NCBI GenBank assembly: GCA_021373115.1
Contig: JAJFTI010000029.1
Coordinates: 1 to 64,000 of the forward strand
Source of the DNA: Eubacteriales bacterium
GTDB taxonomy: Bacteria > Bacillota > Clostridia > Christensenellales > CAG-138
DNA length: 64,000 bases
Direction: 5' to 3'
The notes under the pieces are model-generated. The model saw nothing but the letters and a program-made list of their open reading frames with translations. It had not been told where the DNA came from and ran no database searches. The translations under genes and the position numbers were made by a program. Below are positions 19,178-28,213 of this stretch, piece after piece. Each line of letters opens with the position of its first letter. The first letter of the stretch is position 1.

Positions 19178-20266
19178 ATGAAAAAACTCGTACCGTTCCT
19201 TCTCGCACTGCTGATGGTGCTTGCCATCGGCTGCACCGCCGCTCCGGCGGCGGAGACCGCTGCGGACACTGCAGGCACAACCGAAGCAACCGCGGAAACA
19301 GCGGGCGGCGACGCGGCACAAGCCGCGGCGCAGGAAGCGACCGCAGCGCCCGCAGGGGACGATGGCACGATCACGATCGCGCTTTCCTCGCAACACCTGA
19401 CCAACGACTTTAACCGCGGCGTCCTGGCGGGCGTAACGGCAAAAGCGGAGGAGCTTGGCGTAAAGCTCATTACGGCCAACGCGCAGGGCGACTCCAACAA
19501 GCAGGTTGCGGACATTGAAAACTTCCTGACCATGGGCGTCAGCGCGGTGATCATTGGCGGCGGCGAAGGCCCGGCGTTTGAACCGGTCATGCAGAAGATG
19601 AAGGAAATGGGAATCCCCTGCATTACGGTGGACATTACCTCGGAATACTCCACCTGCAACCTGACCAGCGATAACTTCAACGGCGGCGAGCAGCTATCGC
19701 TCTACTGCGTCAACAAACTCGGCCGTGCGGGCAACATCCTTGTTCTGGACACCCCAGGCTGGCAGTCGCTGATTATTCGTCTTCGCATGCTGGATACGGT
19801 CATTCAGGATTATCCGGCCATCAAGATCGTACAGACGATCTCCATCGGCACCAACGACGCGGTGAACAACTACTACAAAGAGGTCAAGGCGTATCTCCAG
19901 GGCAACAGCGACGTGCAGTGCGTCTACTGTGACTGGGGTCTTGCCGCGGTTGGCGCCTCCAAGGCGATCCGCGAACTGGGCATGCAGGACAAGATCTTCG
20001 TCGTCTGCGTGGACGCCGATCAGGTTGTGCTGGAAGAGATGAAGCAGGCCGATTCCCCGCTGACCGCCGTGGTCGGCCAGTATCCGGATAAACTCGGATC
20101 CGGCGCGGTTGAAATGGCCGTTGCGTCCGTAAAGGGCGAGTCGATTCCGAAGGAAGTGTATGCTCCGATCATTTTGATCGAAAAGACGAATCCGCAGGCC
20201 TGGTTCTCCTCCCCGGCGATTATGACGCCGGACGAGGCCTGGTCGGCACTCTATCCCGCTCAATAA
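19178..20266 (+). CDS. Sugar ABC transporter substrate-binding lipoprotein (RbsB/LsrB type)
   Basis: A 362-aa exported receptor. Signal peptide LVPFLLALLMVLAIGC with the lipobox Cys, a long Ala/Thr/Glu linker (about residues 20-62), then a type I periplasmic binding fold beginning at ITIALSSQHLTNDFNRGV. The domain contains ANAQGDSNKQVADIENFL and VVCVDADQVVLEEM, as in ribose/AI-2 receptors. It is the receptor for the CUT2 transporter encoded at 12650-16154 and is the last gene before a terminator. Confidence 0.87.
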   Translation: MKKLVPFLLALLMVLAIGCTAAPAAETAADTAGTTEATAETAGGDAAQAAAQEATAAPAGDDGTITIALSSQHLTNDFNRGVLAGVTAKAEELGVKLITANAQGDSNKQVADIENFLTMGVSAVIIGGGEGPAFEPVMQKMKEMGIPCITVDITSEYSTCNLTSDNFNGGEQLSLYCVNKLGRAGNILVLDTPGWQSLIIRLRMLDTVIQDYPAIKIVQTISIGTNDAVNNYYKEVKAYLQGNSDVQCVYCDWGLAAVGASKAIRELGMQDKIFVVCVDADQVVLEEMKQADSPLTAVVGQYPDKLGSGAVEMAVASVKGESIPKEVYAPIILIEKTNPQAWFSSPAIMTPDEAWSALYPAQ

Positions 20267-20281
20267 CAGCGCCGTTACGTT

Positions 20282-20320
20282 GACCGCCGCTTCCGGGTCT
20301 CCGGGGCGGCGGTCCCTTTT
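20282..20320 (+). terminator. Terminator after the second sugar operon
   Basis: GACCGCCGC (20282-20290) pairs with GCGGCGGTC (20306-20314) around a 15-nt loop and is followed by CCTTTT. It separates the transport operon from the downstream gntR-type gene. Confidence 0.7.
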
Positions 20321-20408
20321 CGCTCGATGAGGCCGACTGCGGGCGACTGGCTTCGCAGGTAAACGAAAGAAATTTTACGTTTGACGGTATCTTTTCCAGA
20401 AATAGGAT

Positions 20409-20454
20409 TTGAAGTTTCCATCGGGTTTCGTTATAATGTCAGTATATACTACTG
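20409..20454 (+). promoter_or_regulatory. Promoter and palindromic operator of the GntR gene
   Basis: TTGAAG (20409-20414), 17-nt spacer, TATAAT (20432-20437). Immediately downstream lies CAGTATATACTACTG (20440-20454), an inverted repeat containing GTATATAC. It is close to the GTxTAxAC type bound by HutC-class GntR regulators. Its position over the start site suggests autorepression by the following gene. Confidence 0.6.
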
Positions 20455-20491
20455 TATGTAATTTCAGACAGAAACGGAATGGAGTGCATGT

Positions 20492-21220
20492 ATGGCAACA
20501 TTGGATCGAAATTCCCCGATTCCGCTGTATTATCAACTGTATACAATACTGCTCGGCCAGATTAAGAGCGGAGAGTATAAACCCGGGGATATGCTTCCAA
20601 CCGAGATTTCAATCATAACGGAATACAACGTCAGCCGCGCGACCGTGCGGCAGGCGGTGCTGGATCTGATGCGCAACGGTTATGTTATACGGGAGAAGTC
20701 ACGCGGGACATTTGTAAAGGATTACAGCAACACGGTCGGCTATACCGGTTCGGCAAAGTATTTCTCCGCGTATTCCAGCCGCGGCGGACAGATACCGCTG
20801 AACTCCGTGGTACTGGCCAAGGCGGTAATCGACGCGCCCAAAGCGATTCAGGAGATCCTTTGCCTCGAACCCGGGGAAAAGGTGTTTTACCTCAAGCGCC
20901 TGCGCTATGTCAACGGGGAAGTGAATACGTTTGTCGAAGACTGGCTGCCGTATAAATACTGCGAAGGAATCGAAGCGTTCGATTTTTCAAACGAAGCGTC
21001 GCTCTATAAAATTCTGGAGGAGACGTATCACATCGTTCCCAATCATACGACTCGAACCTTCGAGAGCAGCAGCGCGACAACAAACGAGGAGATACAGAGC
21101 CTGGAGATTCGAAAGAACAATTCGCTGCTGCGCTGCGAAGGCTATGTTTCCTTTGGCGAGGACGTCCCGCTGGAATACTATGTGGCGCTGATCAAAGGGA
21201 AATATACGGTAAGAATTTAA
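20492..21220 (+). CDS. GntR-family regulator with UTRA sensor (HutC type)
   Basis: A 242-aa regulator. N-terminal winged helix at residues 1-75 (PLYYQLYTILLGQIKSGEY, TEYNVSRATVRQAVLDLMRNGYVIREKSRGTFV), then a UTRA ligand-binding domain (about 90-240). UTRA domains bind small metabolites such as sugar phosphates. Given the adjacent operon it probably regulates the sugar/polyol genes at 11154-20266 as well as itself. No second copy of its candidate operator was found upstream of 11154, so this is inference. Confidence 0.85.
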   Translation: MATLDRNSPIPLYYQLYTILLGQIKSGEYKPGDMLPTEISIITEYNVSRATVRQAVLDLMRNGYVIREKSRGTFVKDYSNTVGYTGSAKYFSAYSSRGGQIPLNSVVLAKAVIDAPKAIQEILCLEPGEKVFYLKRLRYVNGEVNTFVEDWLPYKYCEGIEAFDFSNEASLYKILEETYHIVPNHTTRTFESSSATTNEEIQSLEIRKNNSLLRCEGYVSFGEDVPLEYYVALIKGKYTVRI

Positions 21221-21286
21221 CGCGATCCTGTTTTAAGAGGATCGCGCTCGAGCGGATGCGGCGGCAGGAGAATGCCGCCGTTTTTT
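21221..21286 (+). terminator. Double hairpin terminator after the GntR gene
   Basis: A first 9-bp hairpin (21221-21229 with 21238-21246) directly follows the stop codon. A second (CGGCGGCA 21259-21266 with TGCCGCCG 21273-21280) is followed by six T residues. The second is a convincing intrinsic terminator. It ends beside the stop codon of the converging minus-strand gene. Confidence 0.85.
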
Positions 21287-22073
21287 AGCTTGCTTGTTTT
21301 GGCAGGATGGAAAAGCGGTTTAGAATAAACTGAACGATCGCAACGACCACAAGCACCGCCATACCGGCGATGGCCGCGGTCTCGAGGCCGCCGTATGCGC
21401 CGCCAAAGCCGTCCCCGGCTTTCAGGAACTGATTAATACCGTAGTAAGCCCAGGCAACCGGCAGCGGAAAGACGGCATTGCGGAGTTTGAGCAGAACCCC
21501 GATCAACAGGACGATGGAAACCGACAGCATGAGGATGCCCCAAACTTCGGGGGAAAGACCGAACCTGTTCCATTTGAGCTTAACAAGCGCAGCCGCGGCA
21601 TTCACCACGGTCGCAATGAACAGCCAGCCCGAATACAGCCCAAAGCTCAAAGGCAGAAGCCAGCGCCTGCCTTCGTGTATTTTCAGAAGCTGGATTCCCA
21701 GGAGCGCCAACGTGATGACGAAACCCAGTATGAACAGCGTTGAAAGCTCAACCAGAACATAGGAAAACGCAACGATCCATACGATGTTGAACAGACAGGA
21801 GATACGGTAGAGTGTGGAAAGCCGATCGACCGCCTTCTGGTAATACGGATCGTTTTTCTTTACGATTATGACGATCATGGAGATGAAAAGAAGCGAGTAG
21901 ATGACGCCCCATATACTGAAGGTGGCGGGGCTTGGCGTGATTAAGGTGAGGTACCGGTCGGAAATCTGCTTTTGACTGAGCCCGTTGATCAGGCCAGTGG
22001 CGCCAAGGGTGTTGACGGCCAGCGTAAGAACCAGGAAAGCAAGATTGATCCAGGCTTTTTTTGTTCTGCTCAT
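21285..22073 (-). CDS. TspO/MBR-related integral membrane protein
   Basis: A 262-aa membrane protein with about seven or eight hydrophobic helices. The segment PSPATFSIWGVIYSLL and the later YSGWLFIATVVNAAAAL resemble the TspO/MBR family and its larger relatives, which are implicated in porphyrin or steroid-like ligand binding. It is longer than minimal TspO (about 160 aa). The ATG at 22073 has AAGGAGGGGG just upstream on its strand; an in-frame ATG at 22133 lacks one. Function unproven. Confidence 0.6.
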   Translation of the reverse strand: MSRTKKAWINLAFLVLTLAVNTLGATGLINGLSQKQISDRYLTLITPSPATFSIWGVIYSLLFISMIVIIVKKNDPYYQKAVDRLSTLYRISCLFNIVWIVAFSYVLVELSTLFILGFVITLALLGIQLLKIHEGRRWLLPLSFGLYSGWLFIATVVNAAAALVKLKWNRFGLSPEVWGILMLSVSIVLLIGVLLKLRNAVFPLPVAWAYYGINQFLKAGDGFGGAYGGLETAAIAGMAVLVVVAIVQFILNRFSILPKQAS

Positions 22074-22156
22074 ATGAACCCCCTCCTTATTATCAGATAA
22101 ATACATTATATTAGGAATCATATTCATTTGCAATTCATGCGCAGTTTCAAGCCGTT

Positions 22157-22187
22157 ACAAAAATCCCCGTTTCGGCTGAAACGGGGA
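22157..22187 (-). terminator. Terminator downstream of the LysE-family gene
   Basis: A 10-bp perfect stem (22164-22173 with 22178-22187) with GGCT loop is followed on the minus strand by TTTTTGTAA. Confidence 0.75.
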
Positions 22188-22254
22188 CTTCTATATTGCG
22201 ATGCGCATGGAGCCTCTGCGGCGCAAATCGAACGCCGATGGAAGCCCGTTCTCC

Positions 22255-22893
22255 TTAGGCGGATAATTTTGCCCCTGCGTTCAGGAGGAAGCTGACGCCA
22301 AAACCAACGAGAACCAGCGCAAGGACGACCACAATCACCCGGTAAGCCTTCGCATTCAGAATCGTTCGCGTCCGGCTCGCCAGAAACGAAATCAGCACAT
22401 ACCAGGAAAAGTCCGCCAGCATATGACCGGCAAAGAAGACCGCGATTCCAATAAGGCCGTAGGCTTTGTTTGCCGCCGTCATCAACCCAAGCCCGACCAC
22501 CGTCCACCAAATCAGAAAATAAGGGTTCATGGCGCTGATGACGATGCCGTTGAAAACCAAACTGCCGGATTTCGACGTTCCTTCCTTTGGCATGTCAAGC
22601 TTGGCCTTTCCCTGGATCACGTCTTTCACCATCAGGGCGCCAAACAGAATCAGAACGGTACCTCCTGCCAAACCGATGACAATCTGCGAAATCTCGGTCG
22701 AAAGGAATGCGCCAAGCCCGAAAATGAGCAGCGTGATGGTGACCAGTTCCAGCAACGCATGGCCGGTGATCAAAAGAAGACCGGAACGAACGCCGACGCG
22801 GATGCTCTGATTGATGTTGTACGTCAATAAAGGCCCGGGCATAACGGCACCTGAATATCCGATCAGCAGCGATTGAAAAAAGATTCCGATCAA
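22255..22893 (-). CDS. LysE-family amino acid/metabolite exporter
   Basis: A 212-aa protein with about six transmembrane helices. The LysE/RhtB signature GAVMPGPLLTYNINQSIRVGVRSG is at the N-terminus, and SAMNPYFLIWWTVVGLGL is in the second half. Members export amino acids or related solutes from the cytoplasm; the substrate cannot be read from sequence. The start appears to be TTG at 22893 with GGGGAG about 9 nt upstream. Confidence 0.85.
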   Translation of the reverse strand: MIGIFFQSLLIGYSGAVMPGPLLTYNINQSIRVGVRSGLLLITGHALLELVTITLLIFGLGAFLSTEISQIVIGLAGGTVLILFGALMVKDVIQGKAKLDMPKEGTSKSGSLVFNGIVISAMNPYFLIWWTVVGLGLMTAANKAYGLIGIAVFFAGHMLADFSWYVLISFLASRTRTILNAKAYRVIVVVLALVLVGFGVSFLLNAGAKLSA

Positions 22894-23033
22894 TGTATGT
22901 GTTCTCCCCGCAGGATAAATAACGAAAACAATGGGCTGACGGATGTGCGATCCAGGTTCGATTCAATAACCCGCTTGCGGACGCTTCGGGCATATTCCTG
23001 CCGGCGTCCGGCCGACTTTGGCGTGCATCCTTG

Positions 23034-24041
23034 CTACTCGTTATCCTCTTTGTAAACGAGAGACCACTCTTTGCGAAGCAGGTCCATTGTCCGCGCAATG
23101 ATCAGCGTTTCGTCAAGCGGCATCTCGGGCGCTTCTTTGCGCCCTTCCAGAAAATACTGCTGAACCGCCCTTGCTTCGTACTGAAAACCGGACGACGGGT
23201 ATGGCTGCTCGAATACGTCGCGATCCGGTGAAATGCCGACTTCCGAATCCCCCGAAGGCGCAAACTCTGCCTTGCTTGGATGCCACCATCCTTCGCCGAG
23301 CAGCACGGAGCCTTTGGAACCTCCGATAAACGCGCGGTTGTCGAGCTTAACGCCGATTCCGTCCGACAGAACCGCGATGCGTCCGCCGTCGTATTCAAGC
23401 GTAAACGAGTTATATTCGTCCACGCCGTTTTCGATGAAGGCCGCGCCCGAAACCTTTATGGGATTTGTGCCAAACATTGCAAACGCCAGCGCGAGCGGAT
23501 AAATGCCCACGTCCAGAAGCGCGCCGCCTGCCATATCGTGCTGAAACCGCCACTGTTTTCGATAGGAGTTGCCGTCATACCCAAAGTCGGCATGGATCAT
23601 TTTCAGTTCGCCGATACGCCCCGAACGAACCCACTCCAACGCCTGCTTGAACGCCGGAAAAAACCGTGTCCACATCCCTTCCAGCAGGAAGACGTTTTTT
23701 TCGCGGGCTTTCGCAACCATCTTCTCGGCCTGCGCCGCGTTTACGCCCAGCGGCTTTTCGCAGACAACCGCGTAACCCGCTTCCAAAAACAGCATCACGT
23801 TTTCAAAATGCTGCGGATGGGGCGTGCTGATGTAGATTATCTCCAGTTCGGCGTCCTGCGCCATGTCCTCGTAACGGCCATAACGCTTGGGAATGCTAAA
23901 TTTCTCCGCAAACGCGTTTGCGCTGTCCAGGCTGCGCGACGCGACCGCCGCAATCTGCGCATGCTCCACCTGCTGCAGCCCTTGCGCAAACTGGTTTGCG
24001 ATATTGCCGGTTCCAACGATTCCCCATTTTACCGGTTTCAT
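23034..24041 (-). CDS. Gfo/Idh/MocA-family NAD(P)-dependent oxidoreductase
   Basis: A 335-aa two-domain dehydrogenase. The N-terminal Rossmann fold begins [19 protein letters not shown], and the catalytic-type lysine lies in [19 protein letters not shown]. The C-terminal substrate domain includes [15 protein letters not shown]. These enzymes oxidise or reduce sugars, inositols or pseudo-sugars. The ATG at 24041 follows GAAGGAGATCGAAA. It is 67 bp after a LacI-family gene on the same strand, so it may share a transcript with it. Substrate unknown. Confidence 0.87.
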   Translation of the reverse strand: MKPVKWGIVGTGNIANQFAQGLQQVEHAQIAAVASRSLDSANAFAEKFSIPKRYGRYEDMAQDAELEIIYISTPHPQHFENVMLFLEAGYAVVCEKPLGVNAAQAEKMVAKAREKNVFLLEGMWTRFFPAFKQALEWVRSGRIGELKMIHADFGYDGNSYRKQWRFQHDMAGGALLDVGIYPLALAFAMFGTNPIKVSGAAFIENGVDEYNSFTLEYDGGRIAVLSDGIGVKLDNRAFIGGSKGSVLLGEGWWHPSKAEFAPSGDSEVGISPDRDVFEQPYPSSGFQYEARAVQQYFLEGRKEAPEMPLDETLIIARTMDLLRKEWSLVYKEDNE

Positions 24042-24108
24042 TTTCGATCTCCTTCTTCGCTTGAGGGATATTTTTCGTGGTAAGGACAAGATTGTTTTTT
24101 AGCGAGGA

Positions 24109-25095
24109 TCAAGTCGATTGCCCGCGTATGAAGGCGTATTCCATGAGAATCTCCATTGGCCCTTGATAGGAATCCTGCGAATGGTTCATGCCAACGATCA
24201 GCTCCACCGCCTTTTTTCCAAATTCCGCAACGGGCTGGATAATCGTGGTGAAGGCGACCGACATCATGCCGAAATCGTCGCTTGCGTCGAAACAAGCAAT
24301 GGACAGATCGCTTGGAATGGTTAAGCGATAGGCGCGTATTACGGACAACGCGCCATATGCCAGCAGGTTGTTCTCGGTAAAGATCGCATCCGGCGTATGG
24401 AGCGACAGTATCTTCTGCATCGCTTTCACGCCGCTGGCATAGTCGTGCTCGCATTCAAAAACATGCCCTTCGGCCGGGAGCCCATGCGCAGCCAGACAAT
24501 CCAGGTAACCCCGTACACGATCATTTGCGGAGGTCTCGCAGCGAGGACCGACGATAGCGTATATCCGGCTGCGGCCAAGGGAGACAAGGTGTTCCGTTAG
24601 TTCGTAGGCGGCGCGGTAGTTGTCTATTGTTATCACCGGGTGCGACGAACTACCGGAAGGCGCGCTGTCGACGAACACGATATGATCTTCGGCGCTGGCG
24701 TTGTCATAAATATCACTGACGCCCGCCGGGGCGACGACGATGCCGCAAACGTTTTTGCTCTTGAGCATTTCATAGTAGGTGCGTTCGTTCGCAAGATCCT
24801 CATCCGAATCGCAGAAAATTACGCTGAAGCCATTGTTCCGGGCGGTGGCGTCAATTCCCTTGAGCAGTTTCCCGTAAAAAATATTTGAGATATCCGGCAG
24901 AATCACGCCGATAGTCGTGGTTTGGTTCGTTTTCAGAAAACGGGCGTACTCGTTCGGCTGATATTGAAACTCGTCGGCTGTTTCAAGAATGAGCCGGCGA
25001 AGCTCCGGGCTGATTCTGCCTTTTTGATTCAGCGCGCGTGAAACTGTGGAAGGTGAAATATTCAGCTTTCTGGCGATATCCGTTAGCTTGACCAT
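24109..25095 (-). CDS. LacI-family transcriptional regulator
   Basis: A 328-aa repressor with an N-terminal helix-turn-helix (VKLTDIARKLNISPSTVSRALN) and hinge, followed by the periplasmic-binding-like sensor domain (TIGVILPDISNIFYGKLLKGID). It is divergent from an eleven-gene operon whose promoter carries a CG-centred palindrome typical of LacI operators (25359-25376). The ATG at 25095 fits the family start; an in-frame ATG at 25125 is possible because neither has a strong ribosome site. Confidence 0.88.
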   Translation of the reverse strand: MVKLTDIARKLNISPSTVSRALNQKGRISPELRRLILETADEFQYQPNEYARFLKTNQTTTIGVILPDISNIFYGKLLKGIDATARNNGFSVIFCDSDEDLANERTYYEMLKSKNVCGIVVAPAGVSDIYDNASAEDHIVFVDSAPSGSSSHPVITIDNYRAAYELTEHLVSLGRSRIYAIVGPRCETSANDRVRGYLDCLAAHGLPAEGHVFECEHDYASGVKAMQKILSLHTPDAIFTENNLLAYGALSVIRAYRLTIPSDLSIACFDASDDFGMMSVAFTTIIQPVAEFGKKAVELIVGMNHSQDSYQGPMEILMEYAFIRGQST

Positions 25096-25262
25096 CGTCG
25101 TGCGAATCAATCCTCTCGTCGGCATAGTTTTACGGCTGTAAAAATCCGAAGTGCCGGAAGAATAAGCAAATCATGATTAAACAAATCATATAGAAAGAAC
25201 GACGAAAATGCAAGATAACCGGCTGCTGAAAATGGACTTTGAACGGATAAACGGATTACAGG

Positions 25263-25280
25263 CGTATTTCGTAGAATACG
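25263..25280. promoter_or_regulatory. Possible second operator
   Basis: CGTATTTCGTAGAATACG is an inverted repeat with 6-bp arms around a 6-nt centre, in the LacI-operon intergenic region. It may be an additional regulator site, although its sequence differs from the palindrome at 25359. Confidence 0.3.
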
Positions 25281-25320
25281 ACGAAATCTGCTTTCCTGCA
25301 AGAATGATGCAGGAAAGGGA

Positions 25321-25376
25321 TTGACAAGACACGGAACAATGGGTATAATCACAGCAGATGAGCAAACGATTGCTCA
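25321..25376 (+). promoter_or_regulatory. Perfect sigma-A promoter overlapped by a LacI-type operator
   Basis: TTGACA (25321-25326), exactly 17 nt, TATAAT (25344-25349): full consensus. TGAGCAAACGATTGCTCA (25359-25376) is a perfect palindrome with an ACGA centre sitting on the predicted start site. This is the classic arrangement for repression by the adjacent LacI-family protein. About 230 nt of leader follow before the first ATG; no obvious gene lies in it. Confidence 0.78.
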
Positions 25377-25603
25377 AATGCGCAACTCGATCTTGAAAAC
25401 GAAAAACTCGCATCAAATATCGAAAATACGGTGAAAAAGCACGCAGTTCCTACCTGCTGCAAATCGTCTTACAAACCGTGGATAAGAACCGAATCGTAAA
25501 ACCGACCGGCCCGAAATTGTAAAAAAGTATCATTCGGAAAATCGCAATGAAATATTTATTTATATATTCAAACATATATTAAAATCATAAAGGAGAATCC
25601 CAG

Positions 25604-26776
25604 ATGAGAAACCAGGTATTCATTCCCGACGATGAATTTGTCGTGCGCTGTAAAAACGCGGCCAAGTGCATCCGCAGAGATAATCTGGACGTTTTAATCG
25701 TCAATTCGACGGACGGAGACTATGCGAACGCGCGGTATTTTTCCAATTTCTGGCCGTTGTTTGAGCGCTGCGGCGTTGCGATATCGCCCGATGGCGATGC
25801 GGCGCTGATGGTTGGGCCGGAAAGCCAGGCGTTTGGGGCGGACCGCTCGAAACTGAAAAAACTTTTCGTGCTGCGCGAATACCGCGAGAGCGCGGATCCG
25901 CAGTATCCGGAGCTGAAATGCGATACGTTCAACGATGTTCTGGCGGGGATCGGCGTAACCGGCAGCCGGATTCGGATTGGCGTCGCCAGCTATATCGATA
26001 CGACGGTTGAAATTATGGAGGGGATCAAAAAGGCATATCCGGACGCCGAAATTGTGAACGCAGGGCAGATTATGACCGAACTGCGCAGCATCAAATCGGA
26101 AGCGGAGATTCGCTGCCTGAAGGAAGGATACCGAATCGCTGAAATCGCAACCCAGGAAGTGATCAAAGCCATCCGCCCGGGAAGAACCGAACTGGAAATG
26201 GTTGGAATCGCGCAGAAGGCCGTCTATGAAAACGGCGCCGAGTACGAAGGACTGCCTATGTATGTGTTTTCGGAGGAGTCCACGCGGCACTGCATCTCTC
26301 GCTCCTGCTACCGGGAGTTCAAGAAAGGGGACATTGTTCAGCTCAACCTTTCGGCAAAAGTGGACGGCTATTCGGCTTCGGTCGGGTTCCCGATCGTTCT
26401 TGGAAAGCTGGAAGGGCGCCGCCGTGATGTTGTGCTCTTTGGACTTCAGGCGCATAATTGGGTGCAGAAGCAGATTCGAAACGGAATGCTGGCCAGTGAA
26501 ATCGCGAAGAGGGCTTATCAATATTATAAGGACAACGGCTTTGGGGAAAATTACGTGTATGGCCCGATGCACGGCACGGGCTTATGCGAGGTGGAAGCGC
26601 CCTGGGTGGAGACTAGCTCGAACTATGCTTTCAAGCCCGGCATGTGCTTCCAGATTGATACGTTTACCGCAACGAAGGAATACGGCGTTCGCTGGGAGAA
26701 GGGCATTTGTATTCGCAAGAACGAGATCGAAGTGCTGAGCGGGGATATTGGAACGCTGTACGAACTGGATGTTTGA
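25604..26776 (+). CDS. Creatinase-like M24 family protein
   Basis: A 390-aa pita-bread-fold protein with the creatinase N-terminal domain (about 1-150) and M24 catalytic domain (about 160-390). The usual metal ligands are largely replaced. The first aspartate motif reads VQLNLSAKVDGYSASVGFP instead of carrying two Asp, and the third region reads FQIDTFT instead of the usual Glu-Pro. The histidine of GPMHGTGL and a late Glu are kept. Loss of metal ligands is typical of creatinase, a metal-free amidinohydrolase, so hydrolysis of a C-N bond in a small guanidino, urea or amide compound is more likely than peptidase activity. AAAGGAG precedes the ATG. Confidence 0.78.
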   Translation: MRNQVFIPDDEFVVRCKNAAKCIRRDNLDVLIVNSTDGDYANARYFSNFWPLFERCGVAISPDGDAALMVGPESQAFGADRSKLKKLFVLREYRESADPQYPELKCDTFNDVLAGIGVTGSRIRIGVASYIDTTVEIMEGIKKAYPDAEIVNAGQIMTELRSIKSEAEIRCLKEGYRIAEIATQEVIKAIRPGRTELEMVGIAQKAVYENGAEYEGLPMYVFSEESTRHCISRSCYREFKKGDIVQLNLSAKVDGYSASVGFPIVLGKLEGRRRDVVLFGLQAHNWVQKQIRNGMLASEIAKRAYQYYKDNGFGENYVYGPMHGTGLCEVEAPWVETSSNYAFKPGMCFQIDTFTATKEYGVRWEKGICIRKNEIEVLSGDIGTLYELDV

Positions 26777-26790
26777 TGGAGGCGCAATCG

Positions 26791-28185
26791 ATGGCGACGG
26801 AAAAAACCGGTGCGGATCTGATTCTCACCAACGGATATCTTATCACGATGGACCCGAATCGTCGTATCATTGAAAACGGCGCCGTTGCGATCATCGGCGG
26901 GAAAATTGCGGCAGTGGGGAAGAACGGCGACATATTGGCGAGGTACGACGGAACCCAATACGACTGCCACGGCGGCGTGGTGCATCCCGGCCTCGTGGAC
27001 GCGCATGAGCACGTAGCGTGGCATCTTGTGCGCGGTATCGTGCCGGATACCTTTACCGTTGAGGATGTTTGGGAAAAATACGAAAATCCGATTGTCCACG
27101 GCATTACGCCGCAGGACGAAGAATACAGCATCCTTCTGGCAACGCTGGAGATGGCGGTCAACGGAACTACCATATTTGGGGATACGGGCGGTTCGCGCTA
27201 CACGGACGGCATGTTCAAAGGCGCGAACATCGTGGGCGTAAAGGGCTATACCAGCCACGGCATCAGCGATGATTACACGCCCGAGCTCAAAATCATGGAG
27301 TATTCCTTTGACCGGTGCATCGAGCTCTTTCGGGACGAACTGACGCGTTATAAGCGCACCGGCAGCACGCCTGTTGGCGCCCATGTCGGGCTGGCGGGCA
27401 TGGAGCACACCTCCGGCGATCTGATGGTGGCGGCAAAAGAACTCTCCAGAGAGTTCAACGTCCAGATGCAGGTGCACTGCAGCGTCTATGAATCGGAAAT
27501 CCAATACTTCCGCAAACGGTACAACAAAACGCCGATTGAATTCTACGACGATCTGGGCGTGCTGGATGAGCACACGACGCTCGTGCACGTGATTCATACG
27601 ACGGATCACGATTTGCAGATTCTGGAGAAGCGCAGGCCATCCGTGGTGCATTGCCCGGGCGCGTCGCTCCGCTACGGACTTGGCGCAATGCGCGTCGGGC
27701 GCTTCAAGGAGATGAGGGAGCGGGGCGTTAACGTTGCGCTTGGTTCGGACTCGGGCAACTGGAGCGACGGGCTGGATATTTTCCAGCAGATGTACCAGGT
27801 TTGCGTCGGGCACAGAGAATGCAAGAACGAGTACCCTTACTTTACCCGCGAGGATGCTTTTGAAATGGCAACAATCAACGGGGCAAAAGCGCTCGGTGTT
27901 GAAAACGAATGCGGCAGCATGGAACCTGGAAAAGCGGCCGATCTCGTAATCCACTCGACCGATCGGCCCGAAATGATGACGCAGGGCGAACGGCTCATGC
28001 AGATGGTGTACTCCAGCATGTCGCGCAGCGTGGATTCCGTGCTGGTTGACGGCGCGTTCATCGTTCGAAACGGCAAGCCGACTAGGGTGAATCTGGAAGA
28101 ACTGGCGCCGGTGATCCGCGCAAAACAGGCGGATATGCTTAAACGCATGAATTACAAAATGACAAGATCCTGGCCTGTGGAATAA
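26791..28185 (+). CDS. Amidohydrolase (TRZ/ATZ/SsnA-type deaminase)
   Basis: A 464-aa TIM-barrel metallohydrolase. Metal-site features are HPGLVDAHEHVAWH (a His-x-His pair), QVHCSVYESE, VHVIHTTDH and ALGSDSGNW with the catalytic-type Asp; the C-terminal composite domain ends with AADLVIHSTD. The family deaminates or dechlorinates heterocycles (cytosine, guanine, S-adenosylhomocysteine, triazines). GGAGG lies 8 nt before the ATG at 26791; an ATG at 26776 overlaps the previous stop codon and could also be used. Substrate unknown; its position after a creatinase-like gene suggests a nitrogenous small molecule. Confidence 0.85.
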   Translation: MATEKTGADLILTNGYLITMDPNRRIIENGAVAIIGGKIAAVGKNGDILARYDGTQYDCHGGVVHPGLVDAHEHVAWHLVRGIVPDTFTVEDVWEKYENPIVHGITPQDEEYSILLATLEMAVNGTTIFGDTGGSRYTDGMFKGANIVGVKGYTSHGISDDYTPELKIMEYSFDRCIELFRDELTRYKRTGSTPVGAHVGLAGMEHTSGDLMVAAKELSREFNVQMQVHCSVYESEIQYFRKRYNKTPIEFYDDLGVLDEHTTLVHVIHTTDHDLQILEKRRPSVVHCPGASLRYGLGAMRVGRFKEMRERGVNVALGSDSGNWSDGLDIFQQMYQVCVGHRECKNEYPYFTREDAFEMATINGAKALGVENECGSMEPGKAADLVIHSTDRPEMMTQGERLMQMVYSSMSRSVDSVLVDGAFIVRNGKPTRVNLEELAPVIRAKQADMLKRMNYKMTRSWPVE

Positions 28186-28213
28186 TCGGAACAATTGGAT
28201 GGAGGAGCTCCCG

